Positions 16,253 to 24,976 are shown, counted from the stretch's first letter. The stretch is 45,422 bases of DNA from Magnetococcales bacterium (GCA_015231175.1 JADGBZ010000002.1:1-45422); one strand, 5' to 3'. Numbers and translations are program-made. The notes: generated by a model from the letters alone, not told the origin.

Positions 16253-18277
16253 ATGTCCGTTGCCAAAACATCTCTTCCCCTCGTGGTGCGTTTGTTGATC
16301 GGGTCGGCCCTGCTGATGGTGTCGGCTGGGTGTGTCGTGAAACCCCAGGCCTTGACCGAGGCCGAGCAAATGCAGCTTGTCCAGGCGGACCAGACCAAAA
16401 TGTTCCAGAATCAGGATCCCATCCCGGATACCCTGACCATCTACGATGCCATGGCGCGTGCCATCAAATACAACCTCGACCACCGCCTCAAGCTGATGGA
16501 AGGGTTGCTTTCCAGCAACCAGCTTGACCTGACTCGGGCCGAGCTGCTCCCCAACCTGGTGACCTCGGCTGGGTATTCGAGCCGTTCCAATGCAGCGGCC
16601 TCCAGCAGTCAATCGGTGCAGAACGGCACCCTCTCCCTGGAATCCTCCACCTCCCAGAATCGGGATCAGGAACAGATCGATCTCTCCCTGACCTGGAATG
16701 TTTTGGATTTTGGTGTCAGTTATTTTCGTGCCCGGCAGGAGGCTGATCGCTTGCTGATCACCGAGGAGCGGCGGCGCAAGGTGATCCAAAATTTGATCCG
16801 GGAGATTCGTTATGCCTTTTGGCGGGCCTGGGGGGCGCAGAGCCTTGCCCAGGAGATCGGCGTAACCTTGAAGGAGGCGGACGCCGGTCTGAGCGCCTTG
16901 CAACGCATCGAAGATGAGCGCCTGCGCCCCCCTCTGGAGATTCTGCGCTATCGGCGCTCCATCCTGGAGGCGGTGGTGCAGTTGGAAAAACTTCGGGATG
17001 ATTTGGCCATGGCCCATGTCGAGTTGGCGCCATTGATGAACATGCCCCCGGGGGTTTCCTACAAGTTGGCCGCCGAAGAGCCGGTGTTGACTGTGTTTCC
17101 GACCGACCTGCCGCTGGAGGCCCTGGAGCGGCTTGCCTTGCGCAACCGTCCCGAGCTTCGCGAGGAGAACTACCAGGCCCGCATCAGCGTCGAAGAGACT
17201 CGCAAGACCCTGGCCCGGCTTTTTCCGGGTCTGGAGATGAGCCTGACCGGCAACCATGACAGCAACACCTTCCTGGTCAACCAGAGTTGGGCTGAGGCGG
17301 GTTTGCATATTTCGTGGAACCTGATCAATCTGGCGACAGCCCCCAGGCGGCTGGAGTGGGCCAAGGCGCAGGAGTCGGTCACCGACACGCGGCGCCTGGC
17401 TCTGCACATGGCCATATTGAGCCAGATTCATATTGCCTGGCGGCAGTATCTGACGGCGTTGCAACAATATCGTCGGGCCATGGATCTCAGCACCATCGAC
17501 CGGGAGATTCTGCGCCATGTGACCACGCAACAGGATCAGGCCGCCGAGGGGCGCCTGGAGCAGGTGCGCAACCGGGTGAAGGTCGTCCTGACCCGTTTGC
17601 AACAGCATCAGGCTTTGGCCCAATTGGAGAACGCCCTGGGGCAATTGCAGGTGGCCGTTGGTGCCGATCCCATTCCTCCGAACGTGAAGGAGGGTGATCT
17701 GGGTGCCTTGAGCCGGGAGATCGAAAAAAATCTGGCCGAATGGGACCAGGCGCTGGTGCAAGGGCAGATACCGGCCAGGCCGGATATGCCAGGAAAGGTG
17801 CCCGTCGCGCCACAGGGTTCCGACACGGCGCCCGGCATGGGTGACCACGCAGTGGTTGGGGCGGATGCCCCCGACCGGCCCGGTGATGGGGCTGATACGC
17901 CGGTCCAACCCGTTGCCGCGACCGACACATCCGGGCAAACCGGTTTCCCCGGCGCCATGCAAGGCGTGTCCGACATGCACAGCAAGCCGGTCGATGCATG
18001 GCCTCTGACCGGTTCTTCCTCCGTGACTGCGAGCCGCATGTTGCCTGGGTCTCCCGCCAGGCCCGCGAAGGTGCAGCCACAGGCGGCAGGTTTTTGGCGG
18101 GCGGTCACGATCGAACGGGTTCGACAGCTTTTGAAAAAAGGGGGGGACCGCCCTCCTGCGGGAACGTCGACCAGGGAAATGCCGCGCCTCGTTCCAGAGA
18201 GGGAGGGGCGGGCGCCCTTTCTTTCGGAGGTCCGCTTCGTTATGCTGAGCGGGGTGCAACGCCCTCCTCCCGACTGA
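16253..18277 (+). CDS. TolC-family outer-membrane efflux lipoprotein with long C-terminal tail
   Basis: A 674-residue outer-membrane factor. A lipoprotein signal ends in SAGC (cysteine at residue 27), followed by two TolC/OEP repeats of long helices (about 60-280 and 300-500; ENYQARISVEETRKTLARL, WRQYLTALQQYRRA). TolC proteins form trimeric channels across the outer membrane. Beyond about residue 520 comes a Pro/Gly/Asp-rich low-complexity tail of about 150 residues, absent from typical 420-500 residue members. The start at 16253 begins the signal peptide, though its ribosome site is weak. It is the first gene of a plus-strand operon with two HlyD-type adaptors and an M50/HlyD fusion; it probably provides their outer-membrane exit. 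Confidence 0.9.
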   Translation: MSVAKTSLPLVVRLLIGSALLMVSAGCVVKPQALTEAEQMQLVQADQTKMFQNQDPIPDTLTIYDAMARAIKYNLDHRLKLMEGLLSSNQLDLTRAELLPNLVTSAGYSSRSNAAASSSQSVQNGTLSLESSTSQNRDQEQIDLSLTWNVLDFGVSYFRARQEADRLLITEERRRKVIQNLIREIRYAFWRAWGAQSLAQEIGVTLKEADAGLSALQRIEDERLRPPLEILRYRRSILEAVVQLEKLRDDLAMAHVELAPLMNMPPGVSYKLAAEEPVLTVFPTDLPLEALERLALRNRPELREENYQARISVEETRKTLARLFPGLEMSLTGNHDSNTFLVNQSWAEAGLHISWNLINLATAPRRLEWAKAQESVTDTRRLALHMAILSQIHIAWRQYLTALQQYRRAMDLSTIDREILRHVTTQQDQAAEGRLEQVRNRVKVVLTRLQQHQALAQLENALGQLQVAVGADPIPPNVKEGDLGALSREIEKNLAEWDQALVQGQIPARPDMPGKVPVAPQGSDTAPGMGDHAVVGADAPDRPGDGADTPVQPVAATDTSGQTGFPGAMQGVSDMHSKPVDAWPLTGSSSVTASRMLPGSPARPAKVQPQAAGFWRAVTIERVRQLLKKGGDRPPAGTSTREMPRLVPEREGRAPFLSEVRFVMLSGVQRPPPD

Positions 18278-18283
18278 GGAGGG
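18262..18283 (+). other. Hairpin spanning the tolC-like stop codon
   Basis: CCCTCCTC (18262-18269) pairs perfectly with GAGGAGGG (18276-18283) around a 6-base loop, and the TGA stop is at 18275-18277. No T-run follows, so it is not a typical terminator. It could slow 3' decay or lower read-through into the HlyD gene 68 bases further on. Confidence 0.45.
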
Positions 18284-18345
18284 GGGTGGTCAGGTCTTGT
18301 GTCTTCTCCGGTTGCCCCTTGATCTTCATCAGTGAAAGAGATCCA

Positions 18346-19236
18346 ATGCTCCGCGATGCTAGGCGAACCCCTGTTCGGTTTCCCGTGTCTTTGGGATGGG
18401 TGGTTTGTTGCCTACTGCTGGCGCCGACCTCCTGGGGTTGGGCGGCTCTCTGCGATGCTCCCGCATCCCGCTCTTCGGAGGCGCCACTTTCCGTTGCGCC
18501 GCCACAGAAGAGCGCCGAAGCTCCGCAAAGACCTGACGCCGCCAGGGTCGGTGAGGAGAACGAAGAGATCCGGGCGCAACTGACGCCCCGACAACGGACG
18601 GTGATCGGCGCCGAGATCCCGGCCAAGATTGTACGTATCAACGTTGCCGAAGGGGAGGCATTTACCCAGGGAAAGGTGCTGGTGGAGTTTGACTGCACCC
18701 TCTTTCAGACCCGTTTGCGCAAGGCCGTGGCTGAAGTCGATGCAGCCAGCAAGCGGGTCGAGGTCCACTCGCGCCTGATGGAGCTGGGGTCGCTCTCCCC
18801 CCTGGAGTTGGAGCTGGATCAACTGGAGCTGGCGCGCAACGTCGCCGAAGTGGAGACGCAACGCGCCATGGTGCATCGCTGCCGTATCTATGCCCCTTTT
18901 GCCGGACATGTCATTTCCCTCCAGGCCCAACCTTTTCAGTATGTGACCGAGGGGCAGCATCTGCTGGACATTTTGAACAATGCCGACCTGGAACTGGCCA
19001 TGATCGTCCCCTCCCGCTGGCTCCCCCGGTTGACGCCTGGCGCAGCGTTTACAGTCCATATCGATGAGACCGGTCGTGATTACCCGGCCCGGGTGGTGCG
19101 TCCTGTTCCCCAGGTGGATGCCGTCAGCCAATCGATCAAGGTGATTGCCCGGTTGGATGGCCACTTTCCCGAACTGATTTCGGGCATGAACGGGCGCATT
19201 CGTTTCCCAGCCGACATGGGGGTGACCAAACCGTGA
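18346..19236 (+). CDS. Short HlyD/RND-type periplasmic adaptor
   Basis: A 296-residue exported adaptor. A signal segment lies at residues 12-33 (hydrophobic, followed by LCDAPASR). It has lipoyl half-domains (VIGAEIPAKIVRINVAEGEAF and YAPFAGHVISLQAQ), a short helical hairpin, and a barrel domain (LELAMIVPSRWL). The helical hairpin is only about 70 residues, much shorter than in HlyD of type I systems and closer to RND/MacA-like adaptors. The start ATG at 18346 has an AAAGAG site. The longer open frame back to 17998 overlaps the tolC-like gene and is not supported. Its last bases overlap the next gene's GTG by four (GTGA), indicating translational coupling. Confidence 0.88.
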   Translation: MLRDARRTPVRFPVSLGWVVCCLLLAPTSWGWAALCDAPASRSSEAPLSVAPPQKSAEAPQRPDAARVGEENEEIRAQLTPRQRTVIGAEIPAKIVRINVAEGEAFTQGKVLVEFDCTLFQTRLRKAVAEVDAASKRVEVHSRLMELGSLSPLELELDQLELARNVAEVETQRAMVHRCRIYAPFAGHVISLQAQPFQYVTEGQHLLDILNNADLELAMIVPSRWLPRLTPGAAFTVHIDETGRDYPARVVRPVPQVDAVSQSIKVIARLDGHFPELISGMNGRIRFPADMGVTKP

Positions 19237-20606
19237 CCGAGGCCCAGCAAAAGGGAGCGGTGGACTCTTTGCAAGGTCGGCTGCGGAGCCTGGGGTCTCT
19301 CCTTGAACTGGGCAAGATGGCCCGTGACGCTCCCGATGACGAGGCCCTGGGTTTTGTGCTGGTCAACGAGACCCATCTGCTGACCCCCTACCGTCAGGCC
19401 ATTTTGTGGCGGCGCATCTCACCCGGTCGTGGTGAGGTGGTGGCCATTTCTGGACTTTTCCGCGTCGATCCCCAGACGCCATTTGTGGCCTGGTCAAGCC
19501 GGCTTTGCGCCACTTTGGACCGGGATGCCGATGCTGCCCAGGTGCGGGTCATTGCCCCGGATACCCTGCCGGAAGCAGACCAGGCGGCCTGGGCCGAATG
19601 GCTGCCGGCGGAACTTCTCTGGTTGCCTTTGAGCGTCTCCTCCGGTGCGCGTCCGGGGGGGTTGTTGTTGGCCCGGGAGGCGCCTTGGAGTCCGGTCGAG
19701 CAGGAGTTGTTGGCCGTTCTGGCCGAGAGTTATGCCCATGCCTGGCTGGCTTTGCACCCGCATCATCGTGTGCAGCTGGGGCCGTTTCCTGACATACGCC
19801 GCCTTCCCCTCCTGGTTTTGGCGGCTGTTGTGGTTGGGGCGCTCGCCCTTCCTGTCGATCTTTCGGTCCTGGCGCCGGCTGAAGTCGTTCCCATCGATCC
19901 TGTCGTGGTGCGGTCCCCCCAGGATGGTGTCATCGACCAGTTTTTGGTGCGCCCCAACCGCATGGTCAAGAGTGGTGATATTCTGTTCACCCTGGACGAC
20001 ACCAACCTGCGTAACCGCCAGGATGTGGCGCGCACCGAAATGGAGTCGGCCCAGCAGGAGTATCGTCAGGAGGCGCAAAGGGCGGTCCTTGATGCGGATA
20101 GCAAGACCCGTTTGGCATTACTCCAGGGGCGTGTCGAGCAACGCCGGACCGAAGTGACCCATGTCGAGAACCTGCTGGAGCGCACCCGTGTGCGGGCCAG
20201 CCGGGACGGCATGGCCCTGTTTGAGGATGTCAACGATTGGTTGGGGCGTCCTGTCGCGGTGGGGGAGCGCGTTCTGACCCTGGCCAATCCGGCGGCCACG
20301 GAGCTGGAGATCCACCTCCCCGTTCCTGACGCTGTTCGCCTGGAACCCAACGCCGAGGTCAAATTTTTCAGCAACAATCAACCTGAGCAACCGTTACCCG
20401 CGCATCTTGTCGAAGCGGCCTTTCGTCCGACCTCCGCTCCGGAGGGGTTCTTGATCTATCGGCTGACGGCACGTTTTCCCAATGAGTTGACACCGCCGCG
20501 CATAGGTTTGCGTGGCACGGCCCGGGTTGTCGGGCAGGAGGTGTCCCTTTTCCACTTCCTGCTGCGCCGTCCCCTGGCAGCCCTGCGGCGCATGACCGGG
20601 ATTTGA
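19233..20606 (+). CDS. Membrane HlyD adaptor with N-terminal GAF-like domain
   Basis: 457 residues. A cytosolic N-terminal region (about 15-180; LLELGKMARDAPDDEALGFVLV, QAILWRR, LPLSVSSG, LLLAREAPWSPVEQELLAVLAE) has the pattern of a GAF domain. One membrane segment lies at about 190-209, followed by a HlyD adaptor with lipoyl halves VVRSPQDGVIDQFLVRPNRMVKSGD and RVRASRDGMALF. The GAF part could bind a small ligand in the cytosol and report it to the periplasmic adaptor; this is inference. It starts with GTG overlapping the preceding stop and ends 4 bases before the M50 gene, so the four genes are tightly coupled. Confidence 0.85.
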   Translation: MTEAQQKGAVDSLQGRLRSLGSLLELGKMARDAPDDEALGFVLVNETHLLTPYRQAILWRRISPGRGEVVAISGLFRVDPQTPFVAWSSRLCATLDRDADAAQVRVIAPDTLPEADQAAWAEWLPAELLWLPLSVSSGARPGGLLLAREAPWSPVEQELLAVLAESYAHAWLALHPHHRVQLGPFPDIRRLPLLVLAAVVVGALALPVDLSVLAPAEVVPIDPVVVRSPQDGVIDQFLVRPNRMVKSGDILFTLDDTNLRNRQDVARTEMESAQQEYRQEAQRAVLDADSKTRLALLQGRVEQRRTEVTHVENLLERTRVRASRDGMALFEDVNDWLGRPVAVGERVLTLANPAATELEIHLPVPDAVRLEPNAEVKFFSNNQPEQPLPAHLVEAAFRPTSAPEGFLIYRLTARFPNELTPPRIGLRGTARVVGQEVSLFHFLLRRPLAALRRMTGI

Positions 20607-20610
20607 CGCC

Positions 20611-22719
20611 ATGACCACCCTCCCACCTTTGCGGGAGGAGCTCCACCTCTTTCCTGGCCCGCGCACCCGCGCCCATGCCCCGACATGGACCATTCACGAT
20701 CCGGCCAGCAACCACTATTTTCGCATTGGTTGGCGTGAGTTTGAGATTCTCTCCCGTTGGAACATGGGCGGGGCCGAACAGATTGCAGCACGCACGTCAC
20801 TGGAAACGCCCCTGCATGTGCGGGCGGAACAGGTTTTGGAGGTGGCCCGGTTTTTGACGGCCCACAATCTGGTGCGCATCCAGGGCAGATCCGATTTGGC
20901 CCGTTTGCGGCGACAATCCGCAGGGACAAAGCAGGGTTGGTTGCAGGTTTTATTTCACGCCTACCTTTTTTTCCGGATACCTTTGTTGCGACCGGACCGT
21001 TTTCTGGCCGCCATTCTGCCCTCCATGGCATGGGCTTTCACGCGGGGATTCTGGCTTTTCATGCTGGTCGTGACCCTGACCGGCCTGTTTCTGGCAGGCC
21101 GCCAGTGGGAGCTTTTTTTTTCCACCCTGACGAGAAGCTTTTCCGTGGAGGGCGCCATGGCTCTGGCCTTGGCTATTACGGTATCCAAGGTTGTACACGA
21201 ATTTGGGCACATACTGGCTGCCAAACGGTATGGTTGCTCTGTTCCATCCGTTGGGGTGGCCTTTCTGGTGATGTGGCCGGTGCTCTATTCGGATGTGACG
21301 GGGGTGTGGAAACTTCCGGAGCGAAAGCAACGGCTCGCTGTCGGCGTGGCCGGGATGGCCGCCGAGCTGGTTTTGGCCTCCTGGGCCACCTTGCTGTGGA
21401 ATTTTCTGCCGGATGGACCTGCCCGCAGTGCGGCCTTTTTTTTGGCCACCAGCGGTTGGACCCTGACCTTGATGGTCAACCTCAGCCCCTTTTTGCGTTT
21501 CGATGCCTATTACATGCTCTCGGACTGGATCGAGGTACAAAATCTCCATGCCCGCTCCGGGACTTTGGGACGTTGGTGGCTGCGCGAGCTGCTGTTGGGG
21601 TTGGGGGAACCGGATCCCGAACCCGACTTGCACCCGATCCGTTCATTTTTGATCCTTTTCGCGTATCTTTCCTGGATCTACCGGCTGATTTTGTTCTTGA
21701 GCATCGCCCTGCTGGTTTACTACTATTTTTTCAAACTCTTGGGAGTGGCTCTGATGTTGGTGGAAGTGGGTTGGTTCATTGTGCGGCCCGTGTTTTTGGA
21801 GTTGGGGGTGTGGTGGCGGTTGCGCCAGCGTTTGCACATCAACCTGCATACCTTGTTGACTGCTTTGGCCGTTGGCGGATTGATCTTTTTTCTTCTGCAC
21901 CCCTGGCAGCATCGCATCGAGGTTCCGGCCTTGTTGCGGCCCGAGCATCCTCCCGGCTTGTATGCACCTGTTCCAGCCCGTTTGGATGCCTGGGAGGTGA
22001 CCCGGGGGGATGTTGTCCGACCGGGCCAGGTTCTGGCCCGACTCTCCTCGCCGGATCTTGCCCATGAGATCAGGCGGACACAGACGGAAATCACCCTGCT
22101 GCGTCAGCAACTCTCCCTGCATGCCATTCAGGTGGATCTGTTGGACCAGCGTCGGGATATTCGGCAAAAGTTGCATGCGCGCCTGGCGGAAAATCAGGGA
22201 TTCCTTCGCCAGCAGGGGCAACTTACCCTGGTGGCGTCTACAGCGGGTCAGGTTGTCCATCGTCTGGAGCATCTGCACCCTGGCGATTGGGTTGGCACCA
22301 ACGAGCCATTGTTGGAGTTGGCCCACTTTCACCGTTGGGTCATCGAGGCCTACGTGGAAGAGACGCGGCGCGACCAGATCCTGTTTGGCGGCGAAGCGAA
22401 ATTTTTTCCGGAAATCGGCGAGCTTCCCCCTGTGAGAGCAAGGGTGATGCGTGTCGAGGGGGCCAATGCCAAGCAGTTGCACCATCCCTGGCTGGGTTCG
22501 CATCTGGGTGGTGAGTTGCCTGCCAGGGCCAACCAGCAAGGCGAGGCCATACCCCTTACGGCGGTCTATCAGGTTCTTCTCGAACCCGTCGCCTTCCCCG
22601 ACCACGGCATGATCCATATCTTGCGCGGCACGGCGCACCTGCCTGGTGAACCCCTCAGCATTCTTGGCGCTCTGTATCGCACAGCCCACAGTGCTTTTGT
22701 GCGCGAGAGCGGGTTTTAG
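20611..22719 (+). CDS. PqqD-like / M50 site-2-type metalloprotease / HlyD adaptor fusion
   Basis: 702 residues. Residues about 25-95 resemble the PqqD winged-helix fold (WTIHDPASNHYFRIGWREFEILSRW), known in other systems for binding precursor peptides. Residues about 130-410 are multi-spanning membrane segments of an M50 protease, with zinc motif HEFGH at 196-200 and the distal ligand aspartate at 298 in NLSPFLRFDAYY. Residues about 430-640 form a HlyD-type adaptor with lipoyl halves (LYAPVPARLDAWEVTRGDVV; LVASTAGQVVHRLEHLHPGDW). The catalytic residues look intact. The protein may cleave a membrane-bound or peptide substrate and hand the product to the TolC-like channel; the role is inferred. 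It starts 4 bases behind the GAF/HlyD gene. Confidence 0.9.
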   Translation: MTTLPPLREELHLFPGPRTRAHAPTWTIHDPASNHYFRIGWREFEILSRWNMGGAEQIAARTSLETPLHVRAEQVLEVARFLTAHNLVRIQGRSDLARLRRQSAGTKQGWLQVLFHAYLFFRIPLLRPDRFLAAILPSMAWAFTRGFWLFMLVVTLTGLFLAGRQWELFFSTLTRSFSVEGAMALALAITVSKVVHEFGHILAAKRYGCSVPSVGVAFLVMWPVLYSDVTGVWKLPERKQRLAVGVAGMAAELVLASWATLLWNFLPDGPARSAAFFLATSGWTLTLMVNLSPFLRFDAYYMLSDWIEVQNLHARSGTLGRWWLRELLLGLGEPDPEPDLHPIRSFLILFAYLSWIYRLILFLSIALLVYYYFFKLLGVALMLVEVGWFIVRPVFLELGVWWRLRQRLHINLHTLLTALAVGGLIFFLLHPWQHRIEVPALLRPEHPPGLYAPVPARLDAWEVTRGDVVRPGQVLARLSSPDLAHEIRRTQTEITLLRQQLSLHAIQVDLLDQRRDIRQKLHARLAENQGFLRQQGQLTLVASTAGQVVHRLEHLHPGDWVGTNEPLLELAHFHRWVIEAYVEETRRDQILFGGEAKFFPEIGELPPVRARVMRVEGANAKQLHHPWLGSHLGGELPARANQQGEAIPLTAVYQVLLEPVAFPDHGMIHILRGTAHLPGEPLSILGALYRTAHSAFVRESGF

Positions 22720-22748
22720 GTTTATGTTTTGTTGACGAGTGGCCCAAA

Positions 22749-23813
22749 ATGATCCATCTATTCCGTCCTATCCTGATTGTTTTTTTTCTGGCATGGCCGA
22801 CACGGGCTGTTGCCGATCCGGCGACACCGGTGGGGGATCCACTCTGCCAGGCTGCTCCCATCCAGATGGCTGCGCTGCCGCAGTCCAAGGCCGGGTTGCT
22901 CGAACAAATCCTCAAGATGGATGAGCCTGACATGCAGATGCGGGGCAGGTTGGGCATTCTTGCGTTGGCGCCGGTGCAGGTGATGTTGCAATTGGATTAT
23001 TTTGCCGGGGATCCGCAGCGTATTGTGGACCTGGTCTCGCTTTGGACCCAATCTCCGGCGCTCAAGGGGATGCGGTTGCCCTTGCACCATGTACGGATGG
23101 AAGGGGTCACGGCATGGATGGTGGGCAAGGGGATCGATGTGCGGATCCAGCAGGTGGCTTTACCGGAGGGAAGCCTGCATGATATTCATTTTCAAGGGGA
23201 TGGCGGGAATCGTTGGGAGTTGGCCGCAGCAGATGGCGCGTTGCCCAGGATGCCGGAAGGTATTCCCGGCCTGCCGCCGTTGCACCATGTAAAATTTTCC
23301 ACCTTGCGCGCTTCGGGCAATCGGCACTGTCCGGGTCGCATGGGCATGCCCACCCTGGAGGTCGATGGGATCCAGGTCAGCGACCCGCTTCTGGAGGTGT
23401 TGGATAGCACGCCGGGCCGCGAGGTGTGGCAGATGTGGGTTGGCCGCATCGAGGCGCCGGTCACTTCCGGGCGACCCTCTGCCACGGCGGACCCTCTCCT
23501 GTTTTGGCTTCAGGAGGCCCGGGGGGTTTTGCGGCAACTGACCCACGCCGTTGGTGCGGAGGCGCCTGCGGACGACGCGCCTTGGGTTGTTGAGCAGGGG
23601 ACTCTCCATGTCGCCAGGCATGCGTCGCAGGTTGATGTGACCAACCTGCGTCTATCTGTCGGGAATATGCAGGTCCAGGGCCGTGCCAAAGTGGTGGAGC
23701 AACAACCCTCTGGATGGGTCATGGATCCCGATTTATTGCTGACAACCGATCAGACCACACAAAAGGCCTTTAAAAAGAGGTTGCGTTTGGGGCAAAGTCG
23801 GTCTGGTCATTGA
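22749..23813 (+). CDS. Secreted protein of unknown family, last gene of the TolC/HlyD/M50 operon
   Basis: 354 residues. A signal peptide ends near AVA-DP (residue 22). I recognise no family. The body is rich in short beta-like stretches, and two segments resemble each other (LPLHHVRMEGV near 118 and PPLHHVKFSTL near 178), which suggests an internal repeat. A later stretch (LRLSVGNMQVQGRAKVVE) recalls AsmA-like or lipid-carrier folds, but this is weak. It starts 29 bases behind the M50/HlyD gene and appears to belong to its operon, so it may be a periplasmic partner or a substrate. A dispersed repeat follows the stop. Confidence 0.75.
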   Translation: MIHLFRPILIVFFLAWPTRAVADPATPVGDPLCQAAPIQMAALPQSKAGLLEQILKMDEPDMQMRGRLGILALAPVQVMLQLDYFAGDPQRIVDLVSLWTQSPALKGMRLPLHHVRMEGVTAWMVGKGIDVRIQQVALPEGSLHDIHFQGDGGNRWELAAADGALPRMPEGIPGLPPLHHVKFSTLRASGNRHCPGRMGMPTLEVDGIQVSDPLLEVLDSTPGREVWQMWVGRIEAPVTSGRPSATADPLLFWLQEARGVLRQLTHAVGAEAPADDAPWVVEQGTLHVARHASQVDVTNLRLSVGNMQVQGRAKVVEQQPSGWVMDPDLLLTTDQTTQKAFKKRLRLGQSRSGH

Positions 23814-23838
23814 AAAGAAGGTGTACCCGGCCACGAAA

Positions 23839-23935
23839 CGGGGTCCAGGGGGCTGGCTCCCAGGCAGGGATTGGGACGGTGTCCTGGTGGGGTTCGGGGC
23901 GAAGCCCTGACAAAGGCTTTCATGTCCGGGCTTTT
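23839..23935 (+). repeat. Dispersed hairpin repeat, copy 4
   Basis: The plus-strand copy begins 25 bases behind the secreted-protein gene. It has the front CCGGCCACGAAACGGGGTCC, first hairpin GGGGG-ctggct-CCC (one outer arm base changed), second hairpin GGAC-ggt-GTCC and the tail GGGTTCGGGGCGAAGCCCTG. A TATAAAT at 23947 just after it could be a -10 box for the MORN gene, without a clear -35. Confidence 0.85.
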
Positions 23936-23989
23936 TCTCGCAAGAGATATAAATAGTTAAGTTTTTGGCGGCTGTGCAAGGAGGGTCGT

Positions 23990-24871
23990 ATGATGGGTGC
24001 CAGGATGTCGGTCTCCCACAGGGGGATGGGATGGTTGTGGCGGGGGATCGCGGGTTTGACCCTCATGATTCTGGCCGGGTGTGCTTTCGTGCCGCTCAAA
24101 CGCCAGATTGGACAGGATTTATGGGAGTTCAGTATTGTCGCTGCGGATCGGACCGGCAATCAAGCGATGGAGAGAGAGCTGATCCTTCAGGCCACTGGCC
24201 AGTGTTTGAACTTTACGGTTCTCCAGAAGAGTTATGAAAAAAGGTTCAACCAGAAAAAATTGACAGCCCGCATGCAATGTTCCAACGGAAAGGGCACTTT
24301 CCGGACCGCTGCCGGAAAAGTCATCGAGGCCGGTCCCATGCATGCCCCGATAACCGGCAAAGGGGTCTACGAATTTGACAATGGCAATGTCTACGAGGGG
24401 GAGGTCGTGGACGGGAAGCTCCATGGCAGGGGGGTCTACAAATATCTCATCGGCAATGTTTACGAAGGGGAGTTTGTCAACGATAAACTCTCGGGGAAGG
24501 GCCTCCTCAAATTTGTCAACGGGGATGTCTATGAGGGGGATTTTGTCGACAACATCAGGACCGGAAAAGGTCATTGCACATTTGCCAACGGCAACGACTA
24601 TGTCGGGGATGTGGTCAATGGCCGGATAACGGGACAGGGTGTCTTTAAATTTGTCAATGGCCGGGTCTATGAAGGGCAGTTTGTCGATGGGCACCCGGTG
24701 ACAGTCTCCTCACCCGGGGATCTTCAACTCTGGAAAAGTGTTGGGACGGTCACGGAACAATTCATAGATGCCTACAATAAATCCAGGAGAGGCCAGGGGG
24801 GGGGCTGGTTCGGGAGATCCTCCTGGAGAGGTCGAGGCCGAAAGCGAGGTCGAGGCCGAAAGCATGGATGA
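23990..24871 (+). CDS. MORN-repeat lipoprotein with Arg/Gly/Lys-rich tail
   Basis: 293 residues. A lipoprotein signal ends in LAGC (about residue 31). Residues about 118-235 hold five MORN-type repeats of about 23 residues each (YEFDNGNVYEGEVVDGKLHG, and four similar). The C-terminus is strongly basic (GRGRKRGRGRKHG), encoded by a perfect 18-base tandem duplication. MORN repeats form beta-hairpin rods that act as scaffolds or membrane binders. AGGAGGG lies 6 bases before the ATG. The gene stands alone between a dispersed repeat and the convergent hydrolase, so context says little about its job. Confidence 0.88.
   Translation: MMGARMSVSHRGMGWLWRGIAGLTLMILAGCAFVPLKRQIGQDLWEFSIVAADRTGNQAMERELILQATGQCLNFTVLQKSYEKRFNQKKLTARMQCSNGKGTFRTAAGKVIEAGPMHAPITGKGVYEFDNGNVYEGEVVDGKLHGRGVYKYLIGNVYEGEFVNDKLSGKGLLKFVNGDVYEGDFVDNIRTGKGHCTFANGNDYVGDVVNGRITGQGVFKFVNGRVYEGQFVDGHPVTVSSPGDLQLWKSVGTVTEQFIDAYNKSRRGQGGGWFGRSSWRGRGRKRGRGRKHG
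24828..24863 (+). repeat. 18-base perfect tandem duplication in the MORN gene 3' end
   Basis: GAGGTCGAGGCCGAAAGC occurs twice in a row (24828-24845 and 24846-24863), and a decayed third copy follows (GAAGAGCCGAAAGATC). It encodes the RGRGRKRGRGRK tail, so the tail length could vary by slippage in steps of six residues. Confidence 0.9.
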
Positions 24872-24976
24872 AGAGCCGAAAGATCACCCTTGATCACCGA
24901 CAACGCACGGCACGAAGAGGCGCTCCCGCGCATGGGCTCGGCCCGGATGGTGGATGGACCTGCCGGTTTGTCTCTT

